This document shows, in pieces, positions 1 through 5,303 of a stretch of DNA of 6,315 bases (the first letter of the stretch is position 1; every line of letters begins with the position of its first letter). A model generated the notes under the pieces. That model was not told where the DNA came from, searched no databases, and worked only from the letters and a program-made list of their open reading frames with translations. The stretch comes from Dehalococcoidia bacterium (GTDB lineage Bacteria; Chloroflexota; Dehalococcoidia; Tepidiformales; Tepidiformaceae). Made by a program: the position numbers and the translations under genes. The stretch is taken from the NCBI GenBank assembly GCA_007126855.1, contig SLAK01000367.1, positions 1-6,315 of the forward strand, given 5' to 3'.

Positions 1-1169
1 CGGTAGGCTTCGTCGCGGAGCGTGCGGAAGACCTCTTCCGTGAAGGCCTCGGACTCATCGGAGCCGTAGCGGAGCTTCATCTTGAGCATGCAGTCGGCCA
101 GGCCCATGACGCCGATGCCCATGCGGCGGATGCGCTGCTGGCTGTCGCGGCATTCGTCGATGGGGTAGTGGCTCAAGTCGATGACGTTGTCGTTGAAGCG
201 GACGGCATAGGGAATGTGCTTGCGGAAGTCATCGAAGTCGAAGGACCAGGAGCCGTCCTCGTGCTCACGCATGAAGGAATCGAGGTTGAAGGCGCCGAGC
301 AGGCAGGCGCCATAGGGGCCCAGGGGCTGTTCGCCGCAGGGGTTGGTGGAAATGAGCGACTCGAAGTAGCCGGAGTTGGCTTCCTTGTTGGCGCGCTCCA
401 TGAAGTAGACGCCGGGCTCGGCGCTCTTCCACGCAGCTTCGCAGATCTCGTCCCAGAGGGTTCGCGCTTTGATGGTGCGGTGGACCCTGCCGCCGAACTT
501 CAGGTCCCAGTCGCCATCGTTCTTCACGGCTTCCATGAAGCCGTCGGAGATGCAGACGCTGACATTGCAGCCTTCAAGGACGCCGGCGGTTTCCTTGGCA
601 TGGATGAATTCGAAGACGTCCGGGTGGTCGTCGTTGAGCATGATCATCGCGGCGCCGCGGCGGCTGCCGCCCTGGATGATCACGTTCTTCGAGATGAAGG
701 CGAAGGGCTGCGCCCAGTTGACCGGCCCGGAGGAGGTGCCGTTGACGCCTTTCACCTCTTCGCCGCGGGGGCGGAGGGAGGACATGTTGACGCCGACGCC
801 GCCGCCGCGGGACTGGATCTCCACCCACTCGTTGAGCGCTTTCATGATGCCCTGGCGGCTGTCCTGCGGGCTGGGGATGACGTAGCAGTTCTGCGCCGTC
901 ACGCCTGCGTCGGTGCCCATCGCTGCGGTAATGCGGCCGCCGGGGAGATAGCGGAAGCCGTCGAGGAGCGCGCGGAAGTTGTCTGTCCATTCCTGCTGCT
1001 GCTCTTCGGTGCGCTCGTTGAGCGCGACAGCCCGGGAGACGCGGTCCCATGCCTCGTGCGGGTATTGCTCCTCCCCGCGGGCGTAGCGGTCGCGAAAGAT
1101 CTTGAGCTGGATGGGCGTGTAGCGGGATTCCATATCAGCAGCGTCCCTGGTGTCTTCGACTTGCGTCAT
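1..1169 (-). CDS. nrdJ: Vitamin B12-dependent (class II) ribonucleoside-diphosphate/triphosphate reductase, N-terminal part (3' end outside window)
   Basis: This cytosolic enzyme reduces ribonucleotides to deoxyribonucleotides with a radical generated from adenosylcobalamin. The window holds the first 389 residues. Visible signatures are RYLPGGRI (73-80), NCYV with Cys95, RGGGVGVNMSSLRPRG (121-136), GGSRRGAA (167-174), CNVSVCISDGF (201-211) and NPCGE (276-280). By family comparison, Cys278 is the radical cysteine, flanked by Asn276 and Glu280, and Cys95 and Cys289 are the redox pair. The 11-residue step from Cys278 to Cys289 matches the known class II enzymes. The catalytic region begins near residue 20, so there is no N-terminal ATP-cone. 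The ATG at 1169 is chosen because AGGGGG lies six bases upstream; the next ATG (1133) has no ribosome site. The gene follows nrdR on the same strand after 151 bases. A class I NrdA is less likely given the sequence style around NPCGEQPL, but the C-terminal part that would settle this is missing. Confidence 0.93.
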   Translation of the reverse strand, partial: MTQVEDTRDAADMESRYTPIQLKIFRDRYARGEEQYPHEAWDRVSRAVALNERTEEQQQEWTDNFRALLDGFRYLPGGRITAAMGTDAGVTAQNCYVIPSPQDSRQGIMKALNEWVEIQSRGGGVGVNMSSLRPRGEEVKGVNGTSSGPVNWAQPFAFISKNVIIQGGSRRGAAMIMLNDDHPDVFEFIHAKETAGVLEGCNVSVCISDGFMEAVKNDGDWDLKFGGRVHRTIKARTLWDEICEAAWKSAEPGVYFMERANKEANSGYFESLISTNPCGEQPLGPYGACLLGAFNLDSFMREHEDGSWSFDFDDFRKHIPYAVRFNDNVIDLSHYPIDECRDSQQRIRRMGIGVMGLADCMLKMKLRYGSDESEAFTEEVFRTLRDEAY

Positions 1170-1175
1170 TCTGCG

Positions 1176-1181
1176 CCCCCT
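1176..1181 (-). promoter_or_regulatory. Ribosome binding site of nrdJ
   Basis: Read on the minus strand this is AGGGGG, six bases before the ATG at 1169. It decides the start: the alternative in-frame ATG at 1133 and GTG at 1247 have no comparable purine-rich site. Confidence 0.6.
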
Positions 1182-1320
1182 GGTTTGGTCGATGGCCGGA
1201 GGCGCCGGAGACGCCCCCGTGGTGCGATGCAATGTTGGCGCCGCCACCGGTGCGTCTTTGTCCAAGTTTAGAACAGACGTTCGGTGGCGTGCGAATTCCC
1301 TGTTGGTGAGTGGATCGGCT

Positions 1321-1884
1321 CTAGCCTCCGCTGGCGACCTGCTGCAGCCGGCGGGCGGCCTGGGGCTCCGCCGGGGCTTCGTCCGTGGCCTGTTCCAGCA
1401 ACGAAAGCTGGAGCGACCGCGCTTCCGCGTCCAGGATGCGGCCGTCTTCCAGCGCTTCCACGGCCTCCTTGAGCGTTGCGATATCGCTGAATGAGCGGTA
1501 GACAGACGCGAAGCGTATATAGGCGATGTGGTCCAGCTCGTGGAGCGCGTCCATGGCCAGTTCGCCAATGGTGGCCGAGGGCACTTCTGCACGGCCGTCG
1601 GCGGTGACGCGCGCCTGGATGCTTTCGACGATTTCGTCGAGCTGGCTTACCGAGACCGGGCGCTTGGTGCAGGCGCGGCGCAGGCCGGCCAGCAGCTTTT
1701 CTCGGCTGAAATCTTCCCGCCGGCCATCGCGCTTCACGATCTGGAGCGTGCTGAGCTGGGGGATTTCGAGGGTGGTGAAGCGTTCGCCACAGGAGACGCA
1801 TTCGCGCCTTCGGCGGATGCCTTCGGTGGCGGCGCGGCTATCGGTGACGCGGCTATCGTGGTGCTGGCAGAAGGGGCAACGCAT
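1321..1884 (-). CDS. nrdR: Transcriptional repressor NrdR
   Basis: NrdR is a nucleotide-sensing DNA-binding protein that represses ribonucleotide reductase genes when dATP is plentiful. The 187-residue product has the two family domains. The first is an N-terminal zinc ribbon with Cys3, Cys6, Cys29 and Cys32 and the basic stretch RRRREC (24-29). The second is an ATP-cone from about 48 to 138, including VKRDGRREDF (50-59) and AYIRFASVYRSF (121-132). The first 150 residues match the usual size of the family; the last 35 or so, rich in Ala, Gln and Glu, are an extra tail. The ATG at 1884 has AGGAG six bases upstream and places MRCPFC at the N-terminus, as the family requires. nrdJ lies downstream on the same strand, and two NrdR-box-like sites lie upstream, so autoregulation and control of nrdJ are likely. 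Recognition is firm; the role of the tail is unknown. Confidence 0.96.
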   Translation of the reverse strand: MRCPFCQHHDSRVTDSRAATEGIRRRRECVSCGERFTTLEIPQLSTLQIVKRDGRREDFSREKLLAGLRRACTKRPVSVSQLDEIVESIQARVTADGRAEVPSATIGELAMDALHELDHIAYIRFASVYRSFSDIATLKEAVEALEDGRILDAEARSLQLSLLEQATDEAPAEPQAARRLQQVASGG

Positions 1885-1890
1885 TGGCGG

Positions 1891-1895
1891 CTCCT
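1891..1895 (-). promoter_or_regulatory. Ribosome binding site of nrdR
   Basis: AGGAG on the minus strand, six bases before the nrdR ATG at 1884; it confirms the start. Confidence 0.7.
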
Positions 1896-1902
1896 AAAGG
1901 GC

Positions 1903-1914
1903 GTAGGCGCCTAC
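1903..1914. repeat. Perfect 12-base palindrome in the nrdR leader
   Basis: GTAGGCGCCTAC is perfectly self-complementary and sits between the predicted nrdR transcription start and its ribosome site. A degenerate inverted partner, GTGTGCGCCCTAC, lies at 1939-1951. It could be an operator for a dimeric regulator or chance in GC-rich DNA. No family-specific binding motif was recognised. Confidence 0.4.
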
Positions 1915-1937
1915 ACAATTTCGGCGCTGCGAGAGGG

Positions 1938-1966
1938 AGTGTGCGCCCTACATCTTGTGGTGTCAA
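1938..1966 (-). promoter_or_regulatory. Candidate sigma-70-type promoter of nrdR-nrdJ
   Basis: On the minus strand a perfect -35 hexamer TTGACA (1966-1961) is followed after 17 bases by a weak -10, CACACT (1943-1938, three of six consensus positions). The start point would fall near 1931, giving a leader of about 45 bases before nrdR. The -35 lies exactly in the gap between the two NrdR boxes, and the downstream box fills most of the spacer, an arrangement expected for repression by occlusion. The -10 is the weak part of the call. Confidence 0.5.
1945..1960. promoter_or_regulatory. NrdR box 1 (promoter-proximal)
   Basis: gccCTACATCTTGtgg matches the NrdR-box consensus acaCwAtATaTwGtgt at the key core positions C, w, A, A, T, T, w and G. 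It occupies the space between the candidate -35 and -10 of nrdR. The call rests on the match, the position before nrdR and the second box three helical turns away. Confidence 0.72.
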
Positions 1967-1974
1967 CCCCTTGC

Positions 1975-1990
1975 GCCCAAGATATTGGGC
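1975..1990. promoter_or_regulatory. NrdR box 2 (promoter-distal)
   Basis: gccCAAGATATTGggc has the consensus core C-w-A-n-A-T-a-T-w-G and is an inverted repeat, GCCCAA/TTGGGC around a four-base centre. Its centre is 30 bases from that of box 1, placing both on the same face of the helix as in known tandem NrdR sites; the 14-base gap is slightly short. It directly abuts the stop codon of the small upstream gene (1991-1993). Confidence 0.75.
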
Positions 1991-2299
1991 TCACTCGCCC
2001 GATCGCAGGCGGCTGCCGCGCGCGTAATAGGGGCAGGCCGGGGTGTCGGTCCAGGGGGCGAGCACGCCGCTGGCCGGGTGGAGGCAGGTGCCCCGCCCGG
2101 CGTCGCCGTCGTGGACGAATTCGCGGCACTGGCCGCAGGTTGCGGTTTCCTGCGCCGGCCACATGCGCTCCCGGGAAATGCCGGCCAGGAGCTCTTCGAC
2201 GGGGTCGGCATCGAAGGGTTCGGCGAACCCGCCCTGGTAATCGCGGGTGGCACGCCGTTCGATGCGGCGGTTGCGCTTGCGCTGTTTTCGGCGGCCCAT
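1991..2299 (-). CDS. Small four-cysteine protein, possible metal or Fe-S binder, function unknown
   Basis: I do not recognise this 102-residue protein. It has a very basic N-terminus (residues 1-19, largely Arg and Lys), an acidic middle with DADPVEELLAGISRERM (30-46), and a C-terminal half with four cysteines: Cys55 and Cys58 (CGQC), Cys72 (GTC) and Cys89 (ACPYY). The CxxC-13-C-16-C layout, with conserved-looking Phe, His, Gly, Trp and Tyr around it, suggests a small zinc-ribbon or HiPIP-like iron-sulfur domain. That is inference only. Composition is protein-like, unlike the Pro/Arg-rich overlapping frames, which is why this frame was preferred. The ATG at 2299 is the only reasonable start: an in-frame TGA lies 36 bases upstream and no other start codon lies between. 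No Shine-Dalgarno sequence is seen. The gene is co-oriented with nrdR-nrdJ and ends where NrdR box 2 begins, so read-through into nrdR is possible. Confidence 0.68.
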   Translation of the reverse strand: MGRRKQRKRNRRIERRATRDYQGGFAEPFDADPVEELLAGISRERMWPAQETATCGQCREFVHDGDAGRGTCLHPASGVLAPWTDTPACPYYARGSRLRSGE

Positions 2300-2306
2300 G
2301 GGGCAC

Positions 2307-2336
2307 AGGCTATCGGGCGAAGGGGCGCAGTGTCAG
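2307..2336 (-). promoter_or_regulatory. Possible promoter of the four-cysteine gene, placing its start at or next to the ATG
   Basis: On the minus strand CTGACA (2336-2331, five of six to TTGACA) is followed after 18 bases by TAGCCT (2312-2307, fits TAnnnT). Seven bases then separate it from the ATG at 2299. A transcript from here would be leaderless, which agrees with the missing Shine-Dalgarno sequence. The -10 is poor, so this is a tentative call. Confidence 0.32.
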
Positions 2337-2372
2337 CGCCTGCGAGAAGGAGCGGGCGCGCGCTATGCGGCC

Positions 2373-2399
2373 ATTCGAAAATTCGATTCCACATGTGGA
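2373..2399. repeat. ATTCGA tandem repeat followed by a 12-base palindrome (possible operator region)
   Basis: ATTCGAAA and ATTCGATT stand side by side (2373-2388), which also creates the inverted repeat TCGAA-AA-TTCGA (2375-2386). Next comes the perfect palindrome TCCACATGTGGA (2388-2399). This is the most AT-rich part of the divergent region. The structure suggests regulator binding, but no named regulator motif was recognised. Confidence 0.4.
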
Positions 2400-2567
2400 C
2401 GCCGTCGTAGCAGAATGGCGCGAGACAGGGGACGGTCCTGGTTAAGTGCGCTTTGTGTTCGCCGGGAGCACGCAGGGTTGCGTTGGCGCGGCGGCCGGGG
2501 CTCCAGGGCGGTTGGCGAACGGGCCCGGCAACGTTCGCGGTCCGATGCACGAATGGCGGCGGCGGCT

Positions 2568-2573
2568 TATGAT
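2568..2573 (+). promoter_or_regulatory. Candidate -10 element for sdhCAB
   Basis: TATGAT matches five of six bases of TATAAT and lies 30 bases before the sdhC ATG, leaving a short leader that would contain the ribosome site. No good -35 hexamer is seen 16-18 bases upstream, so the promoter would be weak or activator-dependent, or recognised by another sigma factor. Confidence 0.4.
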
Positions 2574-2589
2574 ACGGCGCCGCATAGCC

Positions 2590-2597
2590 GGGGGAGG
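2590..2597 (+). promoter_or_regulatory. Ribosome binding site of sdhC
   Basis: GGGGGAGG five bases before the ATG at 2603. It favours this start over the internal ATG at 2672, where the nearest purine-rich run (GGGAG) is too far upstream. Confidence 0.6.
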
Positions 2598-2602
2598 TTT
2601 GC

Positions 2603-3349
2603 ATGCAACCGTCGAAGTCCGAGCGAGGGGTCCGCATACCGCTGCTGCGGAAGCCGGGAGCGATCCCGGGCATGTGGGCGCTGGAGTTCTACCGTTCCAA
2701 TGTAGGCAAGAAAGCGGTGATGGCGATCAGCGGCATTCCGCTGCTGCTGTACGTGTTCGTGCACATGCTGGGCAATCTCAAGCTCTACCAGGGAGCCGAG
2801 GAGATCAACGCCTATGCGGAATGGTTGCGCTTCATTGCCTATCCCGGCCTGCCGGAGGGCGGTGCGGTGTGGGCGCTGCGCGTCGTGCTCATCGTCTCGT
2901 TCGCGCTGCACATCCACGCGGCGGTGTCGCTCACCATCGCTAACCGCAAGGCGCGGCCGCAGGGCTACCAGTCGAAGCGCGAGTATGCCGTGGCCAGCTA
3001 CGCTGCGCGGACCATGCGCTGGAGCGGGGTCATCGTGGGCGTCTTCGTCGTCTACCACATCCTGCATTTCACGACCGGCCATGCTCATCAGGACTTCATC
3101 GAGCACGACGTCTACCACAACATGGTGACGGCGTTCAGCAGCTATCCGGTGTCGGCTGTGTATATCGTTGCGAACCTCTTGCTGGGCCTGCACATCTACC
3201 ATGGCGCCTGGAGCCTCTTCCAGTCGCTCGGCTGGAACAACCGCCGCTTCAATCCCTGGCGGCGGTCGTTTGCGACGGCGTTTGCTGCGATCATCGTCAT
3301 AGGGAATATCTCGTTCCCGATTGCCGTGCTCACCGGCATTGTGGACTAA
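2603..3349 (+). CDS. sdhC: Succinate dehydrogenase cytochrome b subunit (b558 family, type B)
   Basis: This is the membrane anchor of succinate:quinone oxidoreductase. It holds haem b and passes electrons between the SdhB clusters and the quinone pool. The 248-residue product has five hydrophobic segments, near 37-58, 88-112, 138-158, 183-205 and 222-245. Histidines sit where the dihaem family needs axial ligands: His54 (FVHMLGN), His103/105 (LHIHAA), His152/155 (YHILH) and His197/200 (GLHIYHGAW). The family-typical start of homology, FYRSNVGKKAVMAISG (29-44), is clear. Residues 1-23 are an Arg/Lys-rich extra segment, so ATG 2672 is an alternative start, but the better ribosome site supports 2603. 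It is the first gene of sdhCAB; no sdhD is present, as expected when one five-helix subunit replaces two small ones. Type B enzymes usually work with menaquinone; that is family knowledge, not seen here. Confidence 0.94.
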   Translation: MQPSKSERGVRIPLLRKPGAIPGMWALEFYRSNVGKKAVMAISGIPLLLYVFVHMLGNLKLYQGAEEINAYAEWLRFIAYPGLPEGGAVWALRVVLIVSFALHIHAAVSLTIANRKARPQGYQSKREYAVASYAARTMRWSGVIVGVFVVYHILHFTTGHAHQDFIEHDVYHNMVTAFSSYPVSAVYIVANLLLGLHIYHGAWSLFQSLGWNNRRFNPWRRSFATAFAAIIVIGNISFPIAVLTGIVD

Positions 3350-3354
3350 GGAGG
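3348..3354 (+). promoter_or_regulatory. Ribosome binding site of sdhA
   Basis: AAGGAGG overlaps the sdhC stop codon (3347-3349) and lies eight bases before the ATG at 3363. It decides that start against the in-frame ATG at 3321, which lies inside sdhC. Confidence 0.8.
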
Positions 3355-3362
3355 GGGAGCCA

Positions 3363-5303
3363 ATGACCGTCGAAACACCGCCCCAGGTCGACCTGAACGC
3401 ACAGATTCCCGAGGGCCCGCTCTCCGACAAGTGGCAGAACCACCGCTTCAAGATGAAGCTCGTGGCCCCGCAGAACCGGCGCCGCTTCGAGGTCATCATC
3501 GTTGGCACGGGCCTGGCCGGCGCATCCGCCGCGGCGACGCTGGGCGAGATGGGCTACAACGTCAAGGCCTTCTGCTTCCAGGATAGCCCCCGGCGCGCGC
3601 ACAGCATCGCGGCACAGGGCGGCATCAACGCTGCCAAGAACTACAAGAATGACGGCGACAGCGTCGAGCGCCTCTTCTACGACACCATCAAGGGCGGTGA
3701 CTACCGCTCGCGCGAGGCAAATGTCTACCGCCTGGCCGAGGTGAGCACGCAGATTATCGACCAGTGCGTCGCCCAGGGCGTGCCCTTCGCCCGCGAGTAT
3801 GGCGGCCTGCTGGACAACCGCTCCTTCGGCGGCGCGCAGGTGGCCCGCACCTTCTACGCGCGCGGCCAGACGGGCCAGCAGCTCCTGCTCGGCGCCTACC
3901 AGGCGCTGGCGAAGCAGATCGATGCCGGGACGGTGCAGATGTACCCGCGGCACGAAATGCTGGAGCTGGTGGTGAAGGATGGGCGCGCAGTTGGCATTGT
4001 CACGCGCAACCTGGTGACCGGCGAAATCGACCGGCATTCCGCCCACGCGGTGGTGCTGGCCACCGGCGGCTACGGCAACGTCTTCTACCTCTCGACAAAC
4101 GCCAAGGGTTCGAACGTGACGGCCGCATGGCGGGCGCACCGCCAGGGCGCGCTCTTCGCCAACCCCTGCTACACGCAGATCCATCCGACCTGCATCCCGG
4201 TCAGCGGCGACTACCAGTCGAAGCTCACGCTGATGAGCGAGTCGTTGCGGAATGACGGGCGCATCTGGGTGCCGAAATCTCCCGACGACACGCGCCCGCC
4301 CGACCAGATACCGGACGAGGAACGCGACTACTACCTTGAGCGGAGGTATCCCGCTTTCGCCAACCTGGTGCCGCGGGACGTCGCATCCCGGGCGGCGAAA
4401 CGGATGGTGGACGACGGCTACGGCGTCGGCGAGCTGAAGAACGGCGTGTACCTGGACTTCGGCGACGCGATATCGCGCCTCGGCCGCGATGTCATCGAAG
4501 CGCGCTACGGCAACCTCTTCGAGATGTACGAGAAGATCACCGGCGAGGACCCCTACAAGGTGCCGATGCGCATCTACCCGGCGGTGCACTACACGATGGG
4601 CGGCCTCTGGGTGGACTACAACCTGATGAGCAACATCCCCGGGCTCTTCGTCACCGGCGAAGCGAACTTCTCCGACCACGGCGCCAACCGGCTTGGCGCG
4701 AGCGCGCTGATGCAGGGCCTGGCCGACGGCTACTTCGTGCTCCCGGCCACGTTGCCGAACTACCTGGCCGACATGCTGGGGACCACGCCCGAATCGGTGG
4801 ACGACCCGGCCTTCGCCGCAGCGGAGGAGGAAGTGCGCGAGCGGGTCAACAAGCTGCTCTCCATCAACGGCACGCGCTCGGTCGACTGGTTCCACCGCAA
4901 GCTGGGCAAGACCCTGTGGGACTACTGTGGCATGTCGCGCACGGCCGAGAGCCTGACGCAGGCGATGAAGGAGGTGGAGTCGCTCCAGGAGCAGTTCTGG
5001 TCGGACGTGCGCGTGCTGGGCGACAACGAGTCGCTGAACCAGTCGCTGGAGAAAGCCGGGCGCGTGGCGGACTTCTTCGAGCTGGGTGCGCTGATGTGCC
5101 GTGACGCGCTCCACCGGGAAGAGTCCTGCGGCGGCCATTTCCGCGAGGAACACAAGACGCCGGACGGCGAGGCGCTTCGCGACGACGACAATTTCGCCTA
5201 CGTCGCCGCCTGGCAGTTCGCCGGCGCGGGCAATGAGCCGTGCCTGGTGAAAGAAGACCTCAACTTCGAGCATGTGAAGCCTTCACAGAGGAGCTACAAG
5301 TAA
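3363..5303 (+). CDS. sdhA: Succinate dehydrogenase flavoprotein subunit
   Basis: SdhA is the catalytic FAD subunit that interconverts succinate and fumarate on the membrane-attached face of the complex. The 646-residue length is normal. The N-terminal Rossmann motif is VIIVGTGLAG (44-53). His80 in RRAHSIAAQGG is the expected covalent FAD attachment site. Substrate-site motifs are all present: HPT (His274), VPRDVASRA (Arg338, the expected proton-transfer arginine), HYTMGG (His409) and HGANRLGASAL (Arg443). The C-terminal region has EESCGGHFREEH (586-597) in place of the RGAH form seen in the E. coli enzyme; as I recall, this form occurs in actinobacterial and Bacteroidota-like SdhA. The gene starts 13 bases after sdhC and shares one base with the sdhB start codon (TAATG), so translation of A and B is probably coupled. 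A fumarate reductase role cannot be excluded by sequence, since the two enzymes share all these motifs. Confidence 0.96.
   Translation: MTVETPPQVDLNAQIPEGPLSDKWQNHRFKMKLVAPQNRRRFEVIIVGTGLAGASAAATLGEMGYNVKAFCFQDSPRRAHSIAAQGGINAAKNYKNDGDSVERLFYDTIKGGDYRSREANVYRLAEVSTQIIDQCVAQGVPFAREYGGLLDNRSFGGAQVARTFYARGQTGQQLLLGAYQALAKQIDAGTVQMYPRHEMLELVVKDGRAVGIVTRNLVTGEIDRHSAHAVVLATGGYGNVFYLSTNAKGSNVTAAWRAHRQGALFANPCYTQIHPTCIPVSGDYQSKLTLMSESLRNDGRIWVPKSPDDTRPPDQIPDEERDYYLERRYPAFANLVPRDVASRAAKRMVDDGYGVGELKNGVYLDFGDAISRLGRDVIEARYGNLFEMYEKITGEDPYKVPMRIYPAVHYTMGGLWVDYNLMSNIPGLFVTGEANFSDHGANRLGASALMQGLADGYFVLPATLPNYLADMLGTTPESVDDPAFAAAEEEVRERVNKLLSINGTRSVDWFHRKLGKTLWDYCGMSRTAESLTQAMKEVESLQEQFWSDVRVLGDNESLNQSLEKAGRVADFFELGALMCRDALHREESCGGHFREEHKTPDGEALRDDDNFAYVAAWQFAGAGNEPCLVKEDLNFEHVKPSQRSYK
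5287..5293 (+). promoter_or_regulatory. Ribosome binding site of sdhB
   Basis: AGAGGAG inside the end of sdhA, nine bases before the ATG at 5303. It supports that start against the in-frame ATG at 5240, which would add 21 residues unlike the family N-terminus. Confidence 0.65.

Larger units (their letters stand above)
2300..2602. other. Divergent intergenic region between the four-cysteine gene and sdhC
   Basis: About 300 bases with no convincing coding frame on either strand and no tRNA or other RNA gene that I can fold. It holds a possible -35/-10 pair for the minus-strand small gene (2307-2336), an AT-richer block with two ATTCGA repeats and a 12-base palindrome (2373-2399), and a candidate -10 for sdhC (2568-2573). 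The stretch from about 2400 to 2540 shows nothing I can interpret. Confidence 0.6.

Noticed and set aside
168..1271. A 367-residue plus-strand open frame opposite nrdJ
   Set aside because: Shadow of nrdJ; low-complexity Ala/Val/Gly/Asp product, no recognisable domain, and the minus strand encodes clear RNR motifs.
1170..1320. N-terminal extension of nrdJ: its frame has no stop through the whole nrdR-nrdJ gap, with a GTG at 1247
   Set aside because: Fifty stop-free codons are unremarkable at this GC content, the GTG has no ribosome site, the extension has no ATP-cone character, and ATG 1169 has AGGGGG at good spacing.
1268..1801. A 177-residue minus-strand frame overlapping nrdR
   Set aside because: Arg/Pro/Ala-rich out-of-frame reading of nrdR with no ribosome site or domain.
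1975..1990. Intrinsic terminator of the four-cysteine gene (GCCCAA-TATC-TTGGGC)
   Set aside because: The stem is only six pairs and is followed by GCAAGGGG rather than a T run; an NrdR box explains the inverted repeat better.
2371..2400. tRNA-like T-loop (TTCGAAA) in the divergent region
   Set aside because: No flanking acceptor, D or anticodon stems could be paired, and no CCA-proximal structure is present.
1963..2673. A 236-residue minus-strand frame spanning the divergent region and the small gene
   Set aside because: Pro/Ala-rich composition throughout, runs across the sdhC start and the NrdR box, and competes with the more protein-like four-cysteine frame.
3330..5273. A 647-residue open frame on the minus strand opposite nearly all of sdhA
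   Set aside because: The frame stays open because of GC-rich codon usage in sdhA; its product is rich in Val, Ala, Arg and His with no domain signature, while sdhA has every catalytic motif.
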